DNA of 8,680 bases, taken from contig CALANQ010000311.1 of NCBI GenBank assembly GCA_937926025.1, forward strand, positions 1 to 8,680, written 5' to 3'. The notes under the pieces were generated by a model. It did not search any database. It had not been told where the DNA came from and saw nothing but the letters and a program-made list of their open reading frames with translations. Origin of the DNA: an uncultured Acidimicrobiales bacterium. GTDB lineage: Bacteria; Actinomycetota; Acidimicrobiia; Acidimicrobiales; Iamiaceae. The translations under genes were made by a program, and so were the position numbers. This document shows, piece after piece, positions 3,931 to 8,680 of the stretch (position 1 is its first letter; each line of letters opens with the position of its first letter).

Positions 3931-5544
3931 GTGCGCAGGACGCAGTGGCTGGCGGTGGCGTTGGTGGTCGTGGTGGCGGGGTGCAGCTCCGACGCCGGGA
4001 GCACCGCGGCGAAGGGCACGGCCACGGCGAAGGGGAGCGGCGAGACCGCCTCGGAGACCGTCGCCCTGCGGGGACCGACGTCGCCGACCGAGTTCGTCGG
4101 GCTCACCACGCAGATCCCGACCGATCGGGATCACTTCGACCAGGTCGCCTCCCAGCTGTTCGGCGAGGATGCGGCGGACGGCACCTACCTGGACGACCTC
4201 GAGGTCGGGTCAGGCCTCCACCTCTCGTCGGCCGAGCACCCAGACGCCGATGACCAGGTCGCGCTCACGGTGCAGCTCGACACCACCGGGGCCGAGCCGC
4301 CCACCCGGACCGTCGCCAGCGTCCCCGCATCGACCGCCACCGGGAAGACGTTCATCGATGCCGTCGACGCCGCACTGGTGCAGACCGACAAGGTGGCGAA
4401 GGAGGATCCGGGCGGCCTGGCCCCGTGGCGGATCGAGTACCGGTCCCGCTCCGCCCAGGGCGGCAAGGTGACCGTCGGTGTGGTCTACGACCCCGCCACC
4501 GGGTCCAATCTCGAGGTGCAGGCCCAAGGCCCGACGACGTCGCTGCTGCCGGACCAGATCAACCAGGCCGCCACCGAGGGCACGCCGTACGAGACCGTGT
4601 ACGGCCTGGTCTGGTTCGACGTGGACCGCGACCAGTTCGACTTCTTCGCGAACCGGGCGTACGGGATCTCGGCCGGCAAGTCGCAGAACTTCAAGGACTT
4701 CGAGCTGGTGCCCCACAACTGGCTGCGGCTCACCGTCACCCCGGAGCTGGACCAGGACCGGGTGTCGGTGGGCTTCGACGTGATCACCGTCGACGGCCGC
4801 CGGGTGCCGGTGGCCAAGGCGCCCGCCTCGCTCATCGCCGGCGAGGAGTTCATGCAGACCGTGTTCCGCATGGCGGAGAACACCGAGGCGCAGGAGAAGG
4901 CGGAGCCCGGCTCGTCGACCCCGTGGGAGGTGCCCTTCTACTACGACGACCCCGACGGCGGCGGCGTGGTCGAGGTCATCGCCCAGGGCAAGGACGGCCG
5001 GTCGCAGATCGCCTACTCCATCGAGTCGCCGGCCAACGAGCTCGACGACCTCCCGTTCGTGCCGTACACCGGCAAGGTCGAGGTGCCCGACGACTGGGAC
5101 GCCCCGCCGCCCAGCTGCAAGGACGTGGACTCGAAGGAGGCCGACGAGGGCGAGCTCCAGATCAGCTACCAGCCGTCCACCACGGTGCGCGGCTCAGACC
5201 TGAAGGCCCCGCTGAAGGGCACGATCTACGGCTCGGTGTACCAGGCCAGCGACGTCAAGATCACCGGCCCGCTGGAGGGCACCTCGCCCGTCGCCGCCAT
5301 CGAGGTGCCCGACGTCGATGTGGTCGACGGGCCGAGCAAGGCGTACCCGCTGGGCACCGACCTCCCGGCGGGCAGCTACCAGATCCTCGGGTTCATGGAC
5401 ATCGACGGCAACGCCGATCCGAACGACCCCCAGCCCGACGAGGGCGACCCGGTCATGATCCCGATCGGCGGGTACGAGCTGGCCTGCGCGGTGCAGCCGG
5501 TCACCGCCGAGTTCGCCATCGTGCTGCCGCCGGGAGTCAATTGA
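3931..5544 (+). CDS. Secreted lipoprotein of unknown function with internally duplicated domain
   Basis: A 537-residue predicted lipoprotein: a short basic N-terminus, hydrophobic core (7-16) and lipobox VAGC with the lipidated cysteine at 18, then an Ala/Gly/Ser/Thr linker to about 48. Two diverged copies of one domain follow, about 55-205 and 223-370. Matching landmarks lie about 166-168 residues apart: DRDHFD (65-70) with DRDQFD (232-237), PAS at 132-134 with 298-300, and PW at 165-166 with 331-332. A C-terminal beta-type domain (about 395-537) contains an acidic loop, DIDGNADPND (490-499), resembling a calcium-binding loop. C396 and C519 could form a disulfide. I recognise no named family. 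The GTG at 3931 is chosen because the signal peptide begins there and GGGGG lies just upstream; the open frame extends far further back without signal-peptide logic and through the divergent promoter. The stop overlaps the start of the downstream cytochrome gene (TTGA), so the two are translated together and probably act together on the outer face of the membrane. Confidence 0.88.
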   Translation: MRRTQWLAVALVVVVAGCSSDAGSTAAKGTATAKGSGETASETVALRGPTSPTEFVGLTTQIPTDRDHFDQVASQLFGEDAADGTYLDDLEVGSGLHLSSAEHPDADDQVALTVQLDTTGAEPPTRTVASVPASTATGKTFIDAVDAALVQTDKVAKEDPGGLAPWRIEYRSRSAQGGKVTVGVVYDPATGSNLEVQAQGPTTSLLPDQINQAATEGTPYETVYGLVWFDVDRDQFDFFANRAYGISAGKSQNFKDFELVPHNWLRLTVTPELDQDRVSVGFDVITVDGRRVPVAKAPASLIAGEEFMQTVFRMAENTEAQEKAEPGSSTPWEVPFYYDDPDGGGVVEVIAQGKDGRSQIAYSIESPANELDDLPFVPYTGKVEVPDDWDAPPPSCKDVDSKEADEGELQISYQPSTTVRGSDLKAPLKGTIYGSVYQASDVKITGPLEGTSPVAAIEVPDVDVVDGPSKAYPLGTDLPAGSYQILGFMDIDGNADPNDPQPDEGDPVMIPIGGYELACAVQPVTAEFAIVLPPGVN

Positions 5545-7526
5545 CGGCCGACGCCTCGCCGTCGCGTCCCGGTCGCCGGCTGCTGACCTGGGGCCTGCCG
5601 GCGGTGGCCGTCGCGGTCGCCGGGCTGGTGGCCGCCTGCTCGGGCGGTTCGGGTTCGGGCTCGGGCGGTGCTGCGGGTGCCGCGGGCGGGTCCCGGTCCA
5701 GCACCATCGCCTGGTCCGCCGACGGCGCGTCGCTCTGGGTCACCTCGCCCGACGACGACCAGGTGATCCAGGTCGACCCCCGGTCCCTGGAGGTCGTGGG
5801 CCGCTACGACGTGCCCGGCCAGCCGCGCGAGCTGACCGTCGTCGACGGCGGCGTGGCGGTCACTGCCGCGCAGGCCACCAGCCTCACGGTGATCGACCCC
5901 ACCGCCCCCTCCGGCGAGGCCGTCACGGCGATCCCCATCCCGTGCGGCGGATCCCGGGGCGTGGTGGCCGTGCCGGCCCGGACCGGATCGCGGGGCGGGG
6001 ACCACGTGGTGGTGACCTGTCCGACCGACGACCGCCTGGTGGTGGTGGACACCCGGCACCACACCGCCGTCGGGATGGTCCCCCTCGCCGGCCGCCCGAC
6101 GGGCATCGTCCGCGGCGGGACCACCCTGACCGTGGGCACCGCGCTCGACGGTCGCCTCCGCACGTTCGACGCCCGGGCACTGGTGCGGGCGGCGGACGAC
6201 GCCGGAGCCGGCGGGGGCGCGGCGGCGTCGGCGTCACCGCCCCCGCTCCGGGTGAAGGCCACCTCGAAGCGCCGGGCGTGGGCCGACGACGGCCGCGCCC
6301 CGTCGACCCTGGCCGCCCTCGACGTCGGGCCGCGAGGGCCCGTCGGCGTCTACCAGGTGATCGACAACCAGCGGGAGCTCACCCGGGCCGAGATCGAGGC
6401 CGGGTCCACCTACGGCAGCCCGAAGGACGGACGGGCCCGGCTAGAACCGGCGCTCACCGGTCCGTGCGGCGCCCGGTTCGCTTCCCTGACGGATGCGCCC
6501 CGGCGCCTCAGCGGCCCGGTGGCCGTGGCCGCGTCATCCGACGACGACCTGGTGTGGGTCGTCGGCGAGTTCAGCCACTCGGTGTCCGTCGTCCGCTGCG
6601 ACGGGGCGGCCTCGTCGGAGCAGGCCGTCACCGTGGCCGCGTTCGACGTGGGGGAGGGGGCCCGCGGGATCGTGCTCGGCGTCGACGGCCGGACCGCCTA
6701 CGTCGACGTCGGGTTCGACCACGAGGTCGCCCGCCTCGAGCTGCCCGACGGTGCCGCGTCGGTCCAGGCCGACGACGCCATCGAGCGGACCGAGGCGGCC
6801 GCGGTGGGCCGTCGCAAGGTCGACGACCGCTACCTGTCGCCGTTGGCCCAGGAGGGCCGGCGCATGTTCAACGACGCCACCAACACCCACCTGACCCCGT
6901 TCGGGGTGGTGACGTGCGGCTCCTGCCACCCCTCTGCCGGCGATGACGGGATGACGTGGCGGATCGAACGGGTCGACGACACCACCCGGGGCATCGAGCG
7001 CAAGGTGCGGCGCACGCCGCCGGCCTGGCAGGTCGACCCGGAGACCAAGCCGCTGCACTGGGACGGCGAGTTCACCAGCAGCGACGACCTCAGCCTCACC
7101 ACCATCCAGCAGCTCCTCGGCGGCGACGGCCTCCTCGTGGACACCGCCGCGCTCAGCGCCTACATGGCCGAGGTCGGTGCGCCCCCCACCGCGCCCACCG
7201 GCGACGCCGAGCGCACCGCGGCCGACGCCCGCGACGGCGAGGCGCTGCTCGCCGAGCTCGGCTGCACGTCGTGCCACACGGGCGACGCCGGCACCGACGG
7301 GAAGGCCCACGACGTGCTGGCGCCGTCAGCCGTCCCCGACGGTGAGCTGGCCGCGGTCATCACGCCGCCGCTCCGGTCGGTGCGAGGTCGGGCACCGTAC
7401 GGCCACGACGGCCGGGCACCGGACCTCGCCACCCTCCTCCGCGCTCACGGCGACGGCGAGGGCGGCACCATCGAGCTCACCGACGACGAGCTCGCCGCCG
7501 TGGTCGCCTACCTCCGCACCCGCTGA
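5541..7526 (+). CDS. Lipid-anchored beta-propeller/di-heme c-type cytochrome (peroxidase/MauG-like)
   Basis: A 661-residue fusion. Residues 14-33 form a lipoprotein signal with lipobox VAAC (lipidated C33) and a Gly/Ser linker (34-52). From about 53 to 405 lie YVTN-type propeller blades, for example LWVTSPDDDQVIQVDP (65-80), VVVTCPTDDRLVVVD (156-170) and VWVVGEFSHSVSVV (338-351), interrupted by a longer insert (about 213-320). From about 425 the cytochrome part follows: CGSCH (459-463) and CTSCH (575-579) bind two haems, LHWDGEF lies at 505-511, and TPPLRSVRGRAPYGHDGR (608-625) is the hallmark of the cytochrome c peroxidase/MauG family, with H622 a candidate haem ligand. The role is extracytoplasmic redox chemistry; peroxidase or substrate oxidation cannot be told apart here. 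Start: TTG at 5541, with GGGAG (5532-5536) 4 bases upstream and TTGA overlap with the previous stop; no better start gives a signal peptide. Its stop directly abuts the opposing NUDIX stop. Confidence 0.9.
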   Translation: MTADASPSRPGRRLLTWGLPAVAVAVAGLVAACSGGSGSGSGGAAGAAGGSRSSTIAWSADGASLWVTSPDDDQVIQVDPRSLEVVGRYDVPGQPRELTVVDGGVAVTAAQATSLTVIDPTAPSGEAVTAIPIPCGGSRGVVAVPARTGSRGGDHVVVTCPTDDRLVVVDTRHHTAVGMVPLAGRPTGIVRGGTTLTVGTALDGRLRTFDARALVRAADDAGAGGGAAASASPPPLRVKATSKRRAWADDGRAPSTLAALDVGPRGPVGVYQVIDNQRELTRAEIEAGSTYGSPKDGRARLEPALTGPCGARFASLTDAPRRLSGPVAVAASSDDDLVWVVGEFSHSVSVVRCDGAASSEQAVTVAAFDVGEGARGIVLGVDGRTAYVDVGFDHEVARLELPDGAASVQADDAIERTEAAAVGRRKVDDRYLSPLAQEGRRMFNDATNTHLTPFGVVTCGSCHPSAGDDGMTWRIERVDDTTRGIERKVRRTPPAWQVDPETKPLHWDGEFTSSDDLSLTTIQQLLGGDGLLVDTAALSAYMAEVGAPPTAPTGDAERTAADARDGEALLAELGCTSCHTGDAGTDGKAHDVLAPSAVPDGELAAVITPPLRSVRGRAPYGHDGRAPDLATLLRAHGDGEGGTIELTDDELAAVVAYLRTR

Positions 7527-7994
7527 TCAGGCCAGGGCGGCGGCCAGCCGGTCGATCAGCTCGGCCTGGGCCGGGTTGAGCTTGGTGCGGGCGTCGTCGA
7601 GGGTGAACCATCCGGCCCGGTCCACCTCGGGGAACGTCTGGCGCCGCCCCGACCGGGGCGGCCACTCCGTCTCGAAGGTGTTGCTGGTGATGGCCGCAGC
7701 ATCGAGGTCGCCCGACCGGGCGAACGCCCGCACCCGCTTGCCGCTCTTGAGCCGCACCTCGCCCAGGTCCAGGTCCTCGCCGTCGCCCGACGGCGCCGAC
7801 GACCCGAGCTCCTCGGCGAACTCGCGGATCGCGCAGGCGTGCGGGTCCTCGTCGTCGCTGTGCTCGCCCTTGGGGATGGACCAGGCGCCATCGTCCTTCT
7901 TCGCCCAGAACGGGCCGCCGGGATGCACGATCAGCACCTCGATCCCCGTCGCGCTCTCGCGGTACAGCAGCAGCCCGGCGCTCCGCGTCGGCAT
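7527..7994 (-). CDS. NUDIX-family hydrolase (COG4119-like NTP pyrophosphohydrolase)
   Basis: A 155-residue soluble protein with a canonical NUDIX box: G43, five residues, E49, seven residues, then REFAEELG (57-64), where E58, E61 and E62 provide the metal ligands. The N-terminal RSAGLLLYRE (4-13) and LIVHPGGPFWAKKDDGAWSI (21-40) are typical of the COG4119 group of predicted nucleoside polyphosphate hydrolases. The C-terminal PEVDRAGWFTLDDARTKL (122-139) is the usual end of the fold. The substrate is not predictable from sequence; nucleotide or dinucleotide polyphosphates are usual. The ATG at 7994 lies 2 bp after the upstream gene's stop, so translation is coupled; no separate ribosome site is seen. 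The stop abuts the cytochrome stop on the other strand, leaving no intergenic terminator. Confidence 0.92.
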   Translation of the reverse strand: MPTRSAGLLLYRESATGIEVLIVHPGGPFWAKKDDGAWSIPKGEHSDDEDPHACAIREFAEELGSSAPSGDGEDLDLGEVRLKSGKRVRAFARSGDLDAAAITSNTFETEWPPRSGRRQTFPEVDRAGWFTLDDARTKLNPAQAELIDRLAAALA

Positions 7995-7996
7995 CG

Positions 7997-8680
7997 TCAG
8001 GCGAACGTGCGCATGAGGCGCAGCACCGCGTCGGCATCGGGTCCGTCGCCCGCCAGCGAGGTGCCGGCCGCAGATCCGCGCTGCCCGGCCACCGTGCACA
8101 GGTCGAGAGCGGTGCCGGTGATGGTCGTGGCGGCCTCGTCGGGGTCGCCGAACGTCCACGTCGACCCATCGGGCGCGTCGAGCGCGAAGGCGACCGGACC
8201 GGCGGCGGCCAGCCCCTCCTGCCCGAGGGCGTAGGGCACGGTGCGCCACACCAGCCGGGCCGTGTGCCAGAGGCGGTCGGTGGGCGCCGGGGGCGGGCCG
8301 AACGCCACGATGGCGTCGACCGCGTGGATCCAGGTCTCGGTCAGCCGGGTGGTGGCGAGCGTCCGGGCGGCCAGCTCGCCGGCCACCCACAGGACACGCG
8401 CCGTCGGGTCGCACCCGGCGAACGCCTCGTACTGGGCGGTGGCACTGGTGAGCCACCGGTCCCGGGCGGCCTCGGGCGTGCTGCGCTCGAGGTCCACCAG
8501 CGCGCCGGCCCACTCGTCGATGCTCCCGGTCTGCGGGAGCGACGACGCCACCTCGTCGACGAACTCGCTCAGGCGGCCCTCGACGCTGGCCACCGCCATC
8601 TCGTTGGTCTGGGCCAGGTGCAGGAGCACGTCGGCCACCGACCACCCGTCGCAGCGAGACGGACGGTCCAGCTCCGCCGC
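7997..8680 (-). CDS. Maleylpyruvate isomerase/DinB-like metal-binding protein, TIGR03084-like (partial, N-terminus beyond right edge)
   Basis: The visible 227 residues lack the true N-terminus. The frame is open to the window edge, and the text before the nearest start-like codon (GTG, 8638) still matches the family (LDRPSRCDGWSVADVLLHL, numbered 4-22 from the edge), so that GTG is not the start. The family is the mycothiol-dependent maleylpyruvate isomerase/DinB-like four-helix fold. The expected metal triad is present: H21 in LLHLAQT, and E115 and H119 in TETWIHAVD. The C-terminal part (about 155-227), with TALDLCTVAGQR, resembles the small domain of TIGR03084-type proteins. Mycothiol is the actinobacterial low-molecular-weight thiol; whether this member uses it is inference. 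The stop is 2 bp before the NUDIX start, indicating an operon. Confidence 0.85.
   Translation of the reverse strand, partial: AAELDRPSRCDGWSVADVLLHLAQTNEMAVASVEGRLSEFVDEVASSLPQTGSIDEWAGALVDLERSTPEAARDRWLTSATAQYEAFAGCDPTARVLWVAGELAARTLATTRLTETWIHAVDAIVAFGPPPAPTDRLWHTARLVWRTVPYALGQEGLAAAGPVAFALDAPDGSTWTFGDPDEAATTITGTALDLCTVAGQRGSAAGTSLAGDGPDADAVLRLMRTFA

Noticed and set aside
3816..4109. N-terminal extension of TadA to 254 residues
   Set aside because: The extra residues are antisense to the lipoprotein signal region and not family-like; TadA normally has about 150-170 residues.
3070..4134. Minus-strand frame of 354 codons across the tRNA and tadA
   Set aside because: It reads straight through the tRNA-Ser gene and is out of frame with the well-conserved deaminase.

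Overview
The window is GC-rich throughout (about 70% by eye), uses GTG and TTG as well as ATG starts, and carries several genes without a Shine-Dalgarno site. One edge gene belongs to the mycothiol-linked maleylpyruvate isomerase superfamily. Together these point to a high-GC actinobacterium; an Acidimicrobiia-like lineage is a guess from gene style and was not tested. No IS element, integrase, phage gene or CRISPR array was seen, so this looks like ordinary chromosome.

Left block (1-2049): a MarR-type regulator and, 41 bp downstream, the N-terminal half of an ABC exporter (cut by the left edge) run leftward. A YceI-family protein gene runs rightward from the shared 97-bp control region. That region holds two near-identical 19-bp dyad elements exactly 30 bp apart, over a clear TTGACA/TATGGT promoter. 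The likely logic is that MarR represses both itself (with the exporter) and yceI until a ligand or oxidant releases it.

Middle block (2050-3265): a 434-bp stretch without a conventional gene holds two hairpins behind yceI, including a 19-bp stem at 2150-2196. It then holds a promoter-like TTGACA next to a palindrome and three tiny ORFs chained by ATGA overlaps into a 107-residue protein of unknown function. That gene ends tail-to-tail, with a 23-bp overlap, against a small XRE-type regulator. A tRNA-Ser(CGA) with encoded CCA and a perfect 13-bp terminator hairpin follows on the minus strand.

Right block (3345-8680): tadA (tRNA adenosine deaminase) runs leftward. Divergent from it is a two-gene unit: a lipoprotein built from two diverged copies of a domain of about 166 residues plus a C-terminal beta-type domain, then, through a TTGA stop/start overlap, a lipid-anchored beta-propeller/di-heme cytochrome of the cytochrome c peroxidase/MauG type. 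This coupled pair is the most likely place for undescribed biology. It ends directly against a leftward pair: a NUDIX hydrolase (COG4119-like) preceded 2 bp upstream by a DinB/maleylpyruvate-isomerase-like metal-binding protein cut by the right edge.
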